Below are positions 35,084 to 43,043 of a DNA stretch of 64,000 nt, piece after piece (position 1 is the stretch's first letter; each line of letters opens with the position of its first letter). The notes under the pieces were generated by a model. That model was not told where the DNA came from, made no database searches, and saw only the letters and a program-made list of their open reading frames with translations. The translations under genes and the position numbers were made by a program. This stretch comes from Streptomyces noursei (GTDB lineage Bacteria > Actinomycetota > Actinomycetes > Streptomycetales > Streptomycetaceae), in the NCBI RefSeq assembly GCF_016917755.1, contig NZ_CP070326.1, positions 7,192,001 through 7,256,000 on the forward strand, written 5' to 3'.

Positions 35084-35244
35084 TCCATCGACCCGGCACT
35101 TTCACGCCGGCCGCCCCGAGCCTACGTGCAGGGCGCACTACGGGGAGTTCTTCGCGGCGGATCGCAGAGGGATGAGGGGTCTCCTCTGAAGTCGGCTTTC
35201 CGGCAGTTCCGAGGCAGGGGCAACGTCACCCGGGGTTGGGGGGG

Positions 35245-35269
35245 GAACCCACGACCTCTTCGTCCCGAA
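35245..35269 (-). repeat. tRNA-Pro 3'-half remnant
   Basis: On the minus strand 25 bases run from the anticodon loop (TTCGGGA) through the variable region into GTGGGTTC of the T-loop, as in actinobacterial tRNA-Pro(CGG) recalled from memory. The T and acceptor stems beyond are decayed. The site equals the segment duplicated by pSAM2-like elements. Confidence 0.5.
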
Positions 35270-35476
35270 TGAGGTTCGGGCAGGATCAGCACCTGCCTGT
35301 TTGGTGTTTCCCCTGGTCAGGACGTTGGGCTCGGTGGGCCTCGCGTGGTGCCGGGAGGGCTCGGGGAGCAAGTCGGCTCCCAAACGGCTCCCAGGGGACA
35401 GAGGGGGAGCACTTGTCACGTGCCGGCCGCGGCACGCGGATGGCACGCGCCCCGTAAATGGCCTGGAACAACGGAC

Positions 35477-35503
35477 AAGCCCCAGGTCTCCGACCTGGGG
35501 CTT
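35477..35503 (-). terminator. Terminator of the former tRNA-Gly gene
   Basis: AAGCCCCAGGTC and its exact reverse complement with loop TCC form a 12-bp perfect stem, 5 bp beyond the tRNA 3' end on the minus strand. This is the normal layout of a tRNA terminator. Confidence 0.75.
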
Positions 35504-35508
35504 CTGTA

Positions 35509-35552
35509 TGGAGCGGGTGACGGGAATCGAACCCGCGCTCTGAGCTTGGGAA
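35509..35552 (-). repeat. tRNA-Gly(CCC) 3'-half: attachment-site relic
   Basis: The minus strand reads anticodon loop TTCCCAA, GCTC, variable loop, T-arm GCGGGTTCGATTCCCGT, acceptor strand CACCCGC, discriminator T and CCA. The 5' half is absent: upstream bases do not pair. A 44-bp tRNA 3' copy starting exactly at the anticodon loop is typical of att sites used by tyrosine recombinases. The intact gene should lie at the other end of the element, to the right. Confidence 0.75.
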
Positions 35553-35663
35553 TCCTGTGGTGAGAGGGGGCCTTGTCTGCCTCTGAACTGCGGAAACACA
35601 TTCCTCGACGGGTGGCGGAGCACCTGATTTTTGACCTCCAGTGACCGTTGTGTACCGCCTGAT

Positions 35664-35682
35664 CTGGCACGGAAGTGGCACG
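35664..35682. promoter_or_regulatory. TGGCACGG direct repeats, possible integrase arm sites
   Basis: TGGCACGG at 35664-35671 and 35675-35682, 11 bp apart, with a related TGGCACGC near 35440. They lie about 110 bp inside the element from the tRNA-Gly relic, where integrase arm-type sites or the end of an integrase gene are expected. Confidence 0.4.
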
Positions 35683-35839
35683 GCGGCTCGCGGCGGTCGT
35701 CATACCGGTTGTGGCAGGGCTGCTTGTGGGTTGTCTGCGGTGTCTGAGGATCCTTGCCTGGCTGTGCATTGCTGCGGTGAATGGCAGCGCGTCGGCTGCG
35801 GACGGACGGGGCTTTCCCCTTGATCGTGGACACCGGTTG

Positions 35840-36736
35840 TCATGCGGCGGTGGCCAGCGTAGTTGATCGCTGCTCGTAGGCGATCGGGCTGATCTGGCCA
35901 AGGCGGGAGTGCCGTCGCCGGGTGTTGTAGCGGGTCGCCCAGCGAAAGACCGCGAGGCGAGCCTCACGGGCCCCGTTCCACCGCTTCCGTCCCTGGAGCG
36001 TCTCGCGTTTCATGGTCGCGTTCAGGCTCTCCGCGGCGGCGTTGTCCGCGCTCGTGCCCACCGCGCCGCGTGACCTGGTCACGCCGAGCGCCGAGCAGAC
36101 CAGGGCGAACTCCTTCGACACATATTGCGCCCCGTTGTCGCTGTGGAAAATCGCCCCTCGCAGGCCGCCGGTGCCACGGGCCGCCGCGGCGGCCCTCAGT
36201 GCGTCGGTGACCAGGGAGGTGCGCATGTGGTCGGCGATCGACCAGCCTGCCAACCGCTTCGAGTGCAGGTCCAACACCGTTGCCAGATAAAGGAATTGGC
36301 CATTTCCAACAGGGAGGTAGGTGATGTCCCCCACGTACTTGGTGTTCGGCGCCTGGGCGGTGAAGTCGCGCCGCAGCAGGTCCGGCACCGGCGTCGCCGA
36401 GGGCTCGGGAATGGTGGTGCGCACCTTCTTGCGCAAATGCAGCCCGACGATGCGGAACTTGCGCATGACGCGCTCGACACGCTTGTGGTTGACCGGCCTC
36501 CCAGCATCCTTCAGCTCGGCGGTGACGCGCGGGACTCCGTAGGTGCCGTCCGATTCCCGGTGGATCCGGGCGATGCGCTCGGCGAGCTCGGCGTCCGCCT
36601 TTCTCCGGCCGGCCCGCGTTTCCGCGCCGGCCAGCCACCGGTAGAAGCCGGACCGAGAGACCTGCAGCATCCGGCACAGCCGCTTGACGCCGAAGGCGTC
36701 ACGGTGATCGTCGACGAACTGGAAGCGGCTGCTCAC
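35840..36736 (-). CDS. IS3 family transposase OrfB
   Basis: Integrase-core transposase of 298 aa. The N-terminal HTH_21-like region (GVPRVTAELKDAGRPVNHKRVERVMR) precedes the DDE core: first Asp in YVGDITYLP, second in AIFHSDNGAQY, Glu in ADNAAAESLNATMKRE. All three are present. Its start overlaps the OrfA stop (ATGA at 36733-36736); OrfB alone or an OrfAB frameshift product would be made. Confidence 0.93.
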   Translation of the reverse strand: MSSRFQFVDDHRDAFGVKRLCRMLQVSRSGFYRWLAGAETRAGRRKADAELAERIARIHRESDGTYGVPRVTAELKDAGRPVNHKRVERVMRKFRIVGLHLRKKVRTTIPEPSATPVPDLLRRDFTAQAPNTKYVGDITYLPVGNGQFLYLATVLDLHSKRLAGWSIADHMRTSLVTDALRAAAAARGTGGLRGAIFHSDNGAQYVSKEFALVCSALGVTRSRGAVGTSADNAAAESLNATMKRETLQGRKRWNGAREARLAVFRWATRYNTRRRHSRLGQISPIAYEQRSTTLATAA

Positions 36737-37020
36737 CAGCTGGTCTCCGCCGCAAAATACTTCGCGGCCCTCCGCAGGATCTCCCGCTCGAGTTCGAGTT
36801 CCTTGACCCGCGCTCGCAGCTGCCGGTTCTCCTTCTCCATCGCGGTGGCCTCCACGGCCCCGGGCTGGGCAGCCTGCTCGGCATCCCGCACCCAGGTGCG
36901 GAGCGTCTCGTGGTTGACGCCCAGGTCCTTGGCCACCGACGCATACGTCCCACCCGGCCTCGAGTGGTACAGCGCGACGGCATCAGCCCGGAACTCAGGC
37001 GCGTACTTCGACGTCCCCAA
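36733..37020 (-). CDS. IS3 family transposase OrfA
   Basis: DNA-binding subunit of 95 aa: HTH (YAPEFRADAVALYHSRPGGTYASVAKDLGVNHETLRTWV in outline) and a leucine-zipper coil (EKENRQLRARVKELELEREILRRAAKYFA). Typical of the IS3 family. Confidence 0.93.
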   Translation of the reverse strand: MGTSKYAPEFRADAVALYHSRPGGTYASVAKDLGVNHETLRTWVRDAEQAAQPGAVEATAMEKENRQLRARVKELELEREILRRAAKYFAAETSW

Positions 37021-37147
37021 CGGGAACTCCTGTCCTATGGATCATCACAATCCAATGATCAGGGTGTCCACGATCAAGGGGAAACGCCCGACGATCCGTC
37101 CGCAGCCGACGCTGACTCAGGGCTGGCACCGGGCGTGCCTGGCGGCA

Positions 37148-37867
37148 TCAGCGAACGATCTTGACCCCGAAGTGGTTGCCGATGCCGAGGGCCATGCCGA
37201 TGGCGCCGTGCATGTGGGCGTACATCTCCATGCCGCGGGCGGCGACGAGGGGGCCGAGGTCGAGGATGTCGGTCCAGCCGTAGGACGTGAGCAGGTCGGT
37301 GACGGTCTTCTTCGCCTCGGTGTCGTTGCCGGCGAGGAACATGGTGTGGTCGCCGCCGATGGCTCTGGGGTTGACGACGGTGTCCTGTTCCTGGGTGACG
37401 AAGGACTTGACGACCTTGACGTTCGGCAGGGCGCGCTGGATCTGTTCGGCGAGGCTGTCGGTGTCGCAGGGGTCGAGCTTGGGCATGGTGCCGAAGGGGG
37501 TCGGCCAGGGGTGTTCCATCTCGGCGCCGTAGAGGTAGGGGACGGCGTAGTCGATGAGGGTCTTGCCGGCGAGTTGGGCGGCGATGGCGGTCAGGGCGGT
37601 GACGGCGTTGTGGCCGTCGATGCCGTTGATGACGATCTCGTCGGCGGCGGCCGCGGCGTCGGCGAAGGTGTGCAGGTGGATGCCGGGGTGTTCGGCGAGG
37701 AACTGCTTGTAGGGCGGGTTGCCCATCATGTCGGGCTCGGTGCGGGCGAGGGTGGCCTCGGGGTCGCGGGTGCCGACGTGGACCTCGTAACCAAGTGCGG
37801 CGAGCTTGGCGGCGTGTGCGCGGCCTCCGCCGCCGGTGCCCAGGACTGCGATCTTCGTGGTCTTCAT
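37148..37867 (-). CDS. NAD(P)-binding F420H2:NADP oxidoreductase-like protein
   Basis: Rossmann-fold protein of 239 aa starting KTTKIAVLGTGGGGRAHAAKLAALGYEVHVGTRDP, with the NADP-type Arg after the second strand. ADEIVINGIDG and GKTLIDYAVPY fit the F420-dependent NADP reductase/NpdG-like family (coenzyme not provable). ATG 37867 follows AGGAG. The SDR and VOC genes upstream on the same strand probably form an operon with it. Confidence 0.82.
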   Translation of the reverse strand: MKTTKIAVLGTGGGGRAHAAKLAALGYEVHVGTRDPEATLARTEPDMMGNPPYKQFLAEHPGIHLHTFADAAAAADEIVINGIDGHNAVTALTAIAAQLAGKTLIDYAVPYLYGAEMEHPWPTPFGTMPKLDPCDTDSLAEQIQRALPNVKVVKSFVTQEQDTVVNPRAIGGDHTMFLAGNDTEAKKTVTDLLTSYGWTDILDLGPLVAARGMEMYAHMHGAIGMALGIGNHFGVKIVR

Positions 37868-37911
37868 TTTGGTAACTCCTGTGTACTGAGGGGGTTTGCA
37901 GGGCAAGTGCT

Positions 37912-38676
37912 TCAGGCGCCGGTGGGCCCAGCCATGGATCGGTGGGCGCCTCCGTCGACGAGGATGTCCTGGCCGGTGAGGTAGGAGGCGGCGTCGGAGG
38001 CGAGGAAGGCGACCACCTCGGCGATTTCCTCGCCGCGTCCCATGCGGCCCAGCGGGATCTGCGCGCGGATCTGTGCGGCCCCTTGCTCGCCCATGACCTG
38101 TTCATTGAAGGTTTCGTTGGCGATCGCGCCGGGGCTCAGGGAGTTGACGCGGATGCCACGGGGGGCGAGGTCGGTGGCGAGGGTGCGGGCCAGGTTGTGG
38201 ACGGCAGCCTTGGTGGCCGCGTACACGGAGAACGTGCCGAAGGTGCGGTGCAGGGCGCCGGAGGCATTGAGAATGATCGCGCCGCCGTCCCGGAACAGAG
38301 GGAGGGCCTTCTGGACGGTGAAGAAGGGGCCCTTGAAGTTCACGCCGACGAGGCGATCGAAGTCCTCCTCTGACCATTCCTCGGTGGGCTTCTGGTCGAA
38401 GATGCCGGCGTTGGCGAACAGCACGTCGAGCTTTCCATATCGCCGGCGGACCTCTCCCACCAGAGTGTCGATCGCCGACAGGTCCGCGGTGTCCGCCCGC
38501 ACTGTCAAGAGTCGGTCCGAGGAATCCAGTTGGGCGGCGGCCTGGCGCAGCCGGTCGTCGTTGCGGCCGGTGATGGCCACTTGGGCGCCCTCGGCGAGGA
38601 AGTGGCGGGCCGTGGCCAGGCCCATCCCGCTCGTACCACCCGTGATGAGCACGGTCTTTCCGGTGAAGGGTCGCAT
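37912..38676 (-). CDS. Short-chain dehydrogenase/reductase (SDR)
   Basis: Classical SDR of 254 aa: cofactor motif TGGTSGMGLA near residue 12, NAG in LFANAGIF, catalytic Ser in ILNASGAL, YxxxK in YAATKAA, and the C-terminal YLTGQDILVDGG. The start ATG 38676 follows AGGAGACG. Substrate unknown. Same strand as its neighbours, with short gaps of about 45 bp. Confidence 0.9.
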   Translation of the reverse strand: MRPFTGKTVLITGGTSGMGLATARHFLAEGAQVAITGRNDDRLRQAAAQLDSSDRLLTVRADTADLSAIDTLVGEVRRRYGKLDVLFANAGIFDQKPTEEWSEEDFDRLVGVNFKGPFFTVQKALPLFRDGGAIILNASGALHRTFGTFSVYAATKAAVHNLARTLATDLAPRGIRVNSLSPGAIANETFNEQVMGEQGAAQIRAQIPLGRMGRGEEIAEVVAFLASDAASYLTGQDILVDGGAHRSMAGPTGA

Positions 38677-38712
38677 GGTCGTCTCCTGTCTGCTGAGTTG
38701 GGCGGGGTGCGG

Positions 38713-39120
38713 TCACGCGTATTTGCCCAGGTCGCTGCCGTGCAGCCGGGCCTCCTCGTTGATGCCGATGACGTATCCGTCGGGGTCGCGGAAGTAGAAC
38801 ATCCGCTGTCCGTTGTGGTCGGTGGTGATCGGCTTGACGATCTCCGCGTGCCGCGAGATGTGCGCGAAGGCGGCTTCGAGGTCGTCGACTCCGAGGTAGA
38901 ACATGCCGGCGAAGCCGACCGGGGTGTCGGCCAGGACCGGGAGCCAGTTCTTCAGGTCGGCGTTGCGGTAGATCATCGCGACGAATTCGCCCTGGTAGAG
39001 GAGCATGTGGATGTCGTCGCCGGGGCGGGCGGTGCTGGAGTCGGCGTCGAAGCCGAGCTTCTTGTAGAAGGCGAGGCTGGCGGCGGTGTCGCGGACGCTG
39101 ATGCACGGTGCGAAAGCCAT
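38713..39120 (-). CDS. VOC (glyoxalase/bleomycin-resistance) family protein
   Basis: Protein of 135 aa with two beta-alpha-beta-beta-beta modules: ISVRDTAASLAFYKKLGF ... and YLGVDDLEAAFAHI ... FYFRDPDGYVIGINE. The ATG 39120 is preferred; upstream codons show no homology. First gene of the VOC-SDR-oxidoreductase unit. Divergent from TetR 39607. Confidence 0.88.
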   Translation of the reverse strand: MAFAPCISVRDTAASLAFYKKLGFDADSSTARPGDDIHMLLYQGEFVAMIYRNADLKNWLPVLADTPVGFAGMFYLGVDDLEAAFAHISRHAEIVKPITTDHNGQRMFYFRDPDGYVIGINEEARLHGSDLGKYA

Positions 39121-39606
39121 GGTTTTCTCTCTCTGCTCTTTTTGTCTGCTATGTCTCTGCGGTGGGCGAGTGGGGCGGGTCAGGCGTTTTGCGGGGTGGC
39201 GCTGAGGCAGAAGGGCTGGCCGAAGGGGGGCAGAAGGCGGCCATGCGCGCGGTTCCGGTGGTGGTGCGGGTGGCCATGACGGCAAGCGCCTAGCGGGCTC
39301 AACGGGGGCTTCCTGCTCCGCGGAGACGCTCGCGGCGTCCCGCCCTCCAATTAGTACATACGTGCAGCACTTCTGTCGACCAATGCTGGTAATTGGGATA
39401 AATATGCATCGGCGATGAGTCGCCCTACGTGCCCAAACAACAGGGAGTAGCGAGGAAGGTACGGCAAATATGGGAGGTGCATGAAGGGCTGACGATGTTC
39501 ATGCGCCTCGCGAGGGCGGCTTCGAAGGAAAATTGATACCTTCGTACATAAGTTGCTTCACCGAAGCACTCGTCGATGTATGCGAGCCCCTGGGAGGGAT
39601 ACGGTC
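39121..39606. other. Long divergent promoter region
   Basis: 486 bp with no gene. It is AT-rich from 39345 to 39560 and carries related sites AGTACATACGTGC (about 39353) and TCGTACATAAGTT (about 39542), possible operators of the TetR at 39607. Confidence 0.4.
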
Positions 39607-40233
39607 ATGGCAGGGCAGGGCGTCGCGAAGCGGCGGTACGACCCCAAGCGGCGGATAGCGGAGATCACCACCGCCACCGAGAAGGTCATCGCCGAGCGCG
39701 GCATCGAGGGGCTGACCCACCGGGCGGTCGCCGAGCGGGCCGGCGTCCCGCTCGGCGCGACGACCTACCACTTCGCGACCAAGGACGACCTCATCCAGGC
39801 TGCCCTCCAGCGGTCCGTCGACCGCTACGCCGCCTACCTCGCCGACTGGGTCGCCCAGCGTCCCGAGCTCACCCCGGAGCAGCTCACCGTGCTGCTCACC
39901 GACGCCCTCATGGGCTGCTTCGGCCCCCAGCGAGACGCCCAGGTTATGGAGTTCGAGCTGTACCTGGCCGCCTTGCGCCGGCCCGCGCTGCGCCCGATCG
40001 CCGACCGGTTCATCGAGCTGAGCATCGACGCACTCCTGCCGTACGTCGATCCGCTCACCGCCCGCACCGCGGCCGTGGCCACCAACGGCCTGACCCTGCG
40101 CGGCCTGGCCGGCACCACACCGCCCACCCGGGCGGAGGTCGAAGACATCCTGCGGCGCATCCTCACCCCCAACCCGAACCTGCCCGCCCCCAGCCCGGCC
40201 CCCGACCAGGGCGCCCCACAGGCCCTCGCATGA
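39607..40233 (+). CDS. TetR family transcriptional regulator
   Basis: Repressor of 208 aa with HTH LTHRAVAERAGVPLGATTYHFATKDDLIQAAL and a TetR_C-type ligand domain ending in a proline-rich tail. ATG 39607 follows GGGAGGG. It overlaps the next gene by ATGA (40230-40233) and is divergent from the VOC-SDR operon, which it probably represses. Confidence 0.9.
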   Translation: MAGQGVAKRRYDPKRRIAEITTATEKVIAERGIEGLTHRAVAERAGVPLGATTYHFATKDDLIQAALQRSVDRYAAYLADWVAQRPELTPEQLTVLLTDALMGCFGPQRDAQVMEFELYLAALRRPALRPIADRFIELSIDALLPYVDPLTARTAAVATNGLTLRGLAGTTPPTRAEVEDILRRILTPNPNLPAPSPAPDQGAPQALA

Positions 40234-41399
40234 ACACCGTTCCCCGCATCACCGACGCACAGCGCCGCGCCCGCCTGGCCCGACGCCACCTGCCCGACCC
40301 CGGACGGCGAGCGAGCACCACCCGGGAGGTGGCCGAGTCGGTGCTGGCCCTGCACGCCACCGACGCCGCCACGGTCTACCTCTCGGCCGCCGCCCGTATG
40401 GACAGCCCCAGCCACGAGTCCATCGAACGCGAACTGTACGAGCGGGAGGCGCTGTTGCGGATGACGGCGATGCGCTGCACCCTCTTCGTCGTCCCCACCG
40501 CCCTGGCACCCGTGATGCTGGCCGCCGTCGGCCGACCGAACGCCGCAGCCCGCATGAAGGGGCTGCTGCGCCGGTTGGAAGCGAACGGCTACGGCAACGC
40601 CGCCTGGCTGGAGAACATCAGCCGCAGCACGCTGGAGGCCGTGCGGGAACGGGGTGAGGCCACGACGGCGGAGTTGGCCACCGCCGTCCCGGGCCTGGAC
40701 CGGCAGCTGGTCGTCTCGCCCGGCAAACCGTACGAGTCGCGCCGCAGCATCGCCACCGACCTGCTCTTCGCCCTGGCCGCCGACGGACACCTCACCCGCG
40801 GTAGCCGCCGTGGCGGCTGGACCAGCAACCAGCACGCCTGGACCCTCGCTCCCGAACTACCTGACATGCCAGCCCCGTTGGCCCGTGCCGAGCTGGTCCG
40901 CCACTGGCTGGACGCCTTCGGGCCGGGTACGGTCGCCGACCTGAAATGGTGGACCGGCTGGACGATCACCGAAACCCGCAAGGCCGTAGCCGCTGCGGAG
41001 GCGGTCGAGGTGCGCCTGGACGAGGGCGCCGGCTATGCGCTGGCGGAGGACCTGGACGCGCCGGTCGCCGAGCCGGAGCCGTCGGCCGCGCTGCTGCCCG
41101 CGTTGGACCCGACCCCCATGGGCTGGCGGGAGCGCGGCTTCTACCTCGACCCCGACCACGTCCTCGCGCTCTTCGACCGGATGGGCAACATCGGACCGAC
41201 CGTGTGGTGGGACGGCCGGATCGTCGGCGGCTGGGCACAGCGCAAGGACGGAACCCTGGCCTGGCGGCTGCTCAAGGACCGCGGCCGGGAGGCTCGTATG
41301 GCCATCGAAACCGAGGCGGAACGGATGACGGCCTTCCTCGGGGAGCGTCGCTTCAACCCCGCCTACCGCACCCCGCTGGAGCGCGAACTCACCTCGTGA
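40230..41399 (+). CDS. Winged-helix HTH_42 (AlkZ-like superfamily) protein
   Basis: Protein of 389 aa in the family of the DNA glycosylases AlkZ and YcaQ: tandem winged helices and a C-terminal barrel (WWDGRIVGGWAQRKDGTLAWRLL). In the N-terminal motif region it reads LALHATDAATVYLSAAAR, so the catalytic Gln pair of AlkZ is not present; glycosylase activity is uncertain. It may act as a DNA-binding or repair protein. Translationally coupled to TetR 39607. Confidence 0.8.
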   Translation: MNTVPRITDAQRRARLARRHLPDPGRRASTTREVAESVLALHATDAATVYLSAAARMDSPSHESIERELYEREALLRMTAMRCTLFVVPTALAPVMLAAVGRPNAAARMKGLLRRLEANGYGNAAWLENISRSTLEAVRERGEATTAELATAVPGLDRQLVVSPGKPYESRRSIATDLLFALAADGHLTRGSRRGGWTSNQHAWTLAPELPDMPAPLARAELVRHWLDAFGPGTVADLKWWTGWTITETRKAVAAAEAVEVRLDEGAGYALAEDLDAPVAEPEPSAALLPALDPTPMGWRERGFYLDPDHVLALFDRMGNIGPTVWWDGRIVGGWAQRKDGTLAWRLLKDRGREARMAIETEAERMTAFLGERRFNPAYRTPLERELTS

Positions 41400-41497
41400 G
41401 CCCGCGCCCGCGGCGGCCGGGCGGTCAGCAGGCGCACCGTGGTGGTCGCGCTCCTGGACTCGTGGCCTTCCACAGTTGTGGGGCCAGGTACACACCT

Positions 41498-42343
41498 TCA
41501 GCGCGCGGCCGGGCCTGCGTCAGGTGCGGGCCGTGTGGGCTGCTTCGCTACGGTGATCCAGAGCAGGGCCGCGCACAGGAGGGCTACTGCTGCGAAGGCC
41601 AGCGGGTGCATGACGGAGTCCTTGCGTGTACTGGCGGCTAGCGCACCTGCTGCTGCAAGAACCAGGGCGATGCCTGACAGCGCGCCGGGGCGCACTGTGC
41701 TGCCGGCCGTGGTGGCGGGCAGCAGTCGGGTCGTCAGGCTGTAGCAGGCGCAGCCCAGCAGCGTCGCCCCGATCGCGTCGCTGGGACGGTGCCAGTAGAG
41801 CGTCTGGACGGCGGCTGCGGTGACGGCCAGCCACAGTATTCCGGCGGCGGCGATGTAGGGGCGGGCGCGCGGGGAAGCGACGAGAGTCATGCCCAGGACC
41901 AGACCGGCGACGATGGCCACGTGACCGCTGGGGAAACTCGCCGCTATGAGGTTGTGCGGGGCGTCTGCCAGGTCGGGACGGGGCAGGACCGTGTGGAGCA
42001 CCTCCGTTCCGCCGACCGTGGCCACCACGACCGCGAGTGCCGCGCAGCCCTGCCACCAGCAGCGGCGCACCGCAGCGACCGCGGCGATCAAGGCCGAGCC
42101 CGCAACCAGGGTCGGCATGGCTGCCTTGAGTGGCGGTGGACCCACCGACTCGACCAGGGCGAAGACCCGCGCCTGCTCAGCGAATCCCCTGACCAGCGAG
42201 TTCTCCGCCGTTTGACCGAACGGTGTGCAGACGACGAGAAGATAGATCGCCGCGAACCCGAGAAGAAACAGGAGCGGGCGGGGCGCCGTGGTCGGCCGTG
42301 CCGCCTCGGTTATGCGCGTGAATGTGTGATCTTGCTGAGTCAA
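41498..42343 (-). CDS. PAP2 family membrane phosphatase
   Basis: Integral membrane phosphatase of 281 aa with about six to eight helices. The three phosphatase motifs appear in order: LPRPDL, ASFPSGHVAI and WHRPSDAIGATL. It likely hydrolyses lipid phosphates or polyprenyl diphosphates at the outer face. ATG 42343. Stands alone; the neighbour on its right belongs to the WYL-linked set. Confidence 0.88.
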   Translation of the reverse strand: MTQQDHTFTRITEAARPTTAPRPLLFLLGFAAIYLLVVCTPFGQTAENSLVRGFAEQARVFALVESVGPPPLKAAMPTLVAGSALIAAVAAVRRCWWQGCAALAVVVATVGGTEVLHTVLPRPDLADAPHNLIAASFPSGHVAIVAGLVLGMTLVASPRARPYIAAAGILWLAVTAAAVQTLYWHRPSDAIGATLLGCACYSLTTRLLPATTAGSTVRPGALSGIALVLAAAGALAASTRKDSVMHPLAFAAVALLCAALLWITVAKQPTRPAPDAGPAAR

Positions 42344-42432
42344 TGTGTCCTCGTTCCGCCGACTGACGATGAAGCAGTGGATGTGGATGTCTTCGTGGGC
42401 GGCGCGGCGGACAGGCCGCGACGACGAGGCGG

Positions 42433-42909
42433 TCAGGTGTGTGTGCCGGCCCCATCGTCAGTCTGGGGGAGGTAGCAGTTGGTCTCCCAGATGACGCCGT
42501 ACTTGTCGCGGACGGCGCCGTAGGCGGCGCCCCAGAACCTGTTCTCCAACGCTTCCAGGACCTTCCCGTCCTTGGCGAGCTTGTCGAAGGCCGTGCGCTG
42601 CTCGGCGGGGTCCTCGTAGACCAGGCCGATGTGGATGTTGTTGCCGATGACGTGCTCGCCTTCGGCTTTGGTGTCGGCGGACAGCTCGGCGACGCCCAGC
42701 GCGCTGCCGTCTGTGAACTGGAGCTTGGAGTAGACGACGGTCCGGTCCGCGCCCGGGATCTTGTCCATGCCGGGGACCTGGGACAGCAGCATGGTGCGCT
42801 CGGTGAGTTCCTCGACGCCGAAGGCGTCGGTGTAGAAGGCGATCGCCTCCAGGCTGTCGTGCACGTACAGCAGGGGCACGAAGCGGTGGAAGATTTCCTT
42901 GGGTGCCAT
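42433..42909 (-). CDS. PhnB-like VOC family protein
   Basis: Protein of 158 aa: FVPLLYVHDSLEAIAFYTDAFGVEEL, then IHIGLVYEDPAEQRTAFDKLAKDG and FWGAAYGAVRDKYGVIWETN, as in PhnB/3-demethylubiquinone-like glyoxalase proteins. ATG 42909 has GGAGCC upstream. Divergent from the WYL regulator at 43044; the gap carries operator copy 1. Confidence 0.85.
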   Translation of the reverse strand: MAPKEIFHRFVPLLYVHDSLEAIAFYTDAFGVEELTERTMLLSQVPGMDKIPGADRTVVYSKLQFTDGSALGVAELSADTKAEGEHVIGNNIHIGLVYEDPAEQRTAFDKLAKDGKVLEALENRFWGAAYGAVRDKYGVIWETNCYLPQTDDGAGTHT

Positions 42910-42998
42910 GGGAGGCTCCTTAATCCTGATGGCCTTGATGGCTGGAGAAAAATGGGGAAGAAGCGGGTGTTTCACCTGGCGTCTTCGACGGTAGAGGT

Positions 42999-43020
42999 CC
43001 AATAGGTCACTGAATGTCCT
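42999..43020. promoter_or_regulatory. WYL-regulon operator, copy 1
   Basis: Starts CCAATAGG and ends TCCT. The dyad is AGGNC-N7-GNCCT. Copies 2 and 3 are at 45916 and 47638. It lies between VOC 42433 and the WYL gene and covers the alternative ATG 43014, supporting ATG 43044. Confidence 0.75.
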
Positions 43021-43043
43021 CACACTCCGCGAAGGTGGACGGC

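Larger units (their letters stand above)
35084..35788. other. Gene-free region with tRNA relics and integrase-site-like repeats
   Basis: About 700 bp with no credible gene. It contains two tRNA 3'-half fragments, a hairpin and TGGCACGG repeats, annotated separately, and ends at the IS3 boundary. Confidence 0.55.
35789..37112 (-). mobile_element. IS3 family insertion sequence
   Basis: Two overlapping ORFs lie between inverted ends. The 22-bp inner parts (35813-35834 and 37063-37084) are exact reverse complements, containing TGATCGTGGACACC. A further 18 bp outside (35789-35806 and 37095-37112) also match exactly across spacers of 6 and 10 bp. It looks intact and could be active. Confidence 0.85.

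Noticed and set aside
35138..35833. Minus-strand 231-codon frame and small ORFs reading VTGIEPAL or GNRTRALSL
   Set aside because: These are translations of the tRNA-Gly relic and flanks, a common source of false genes.
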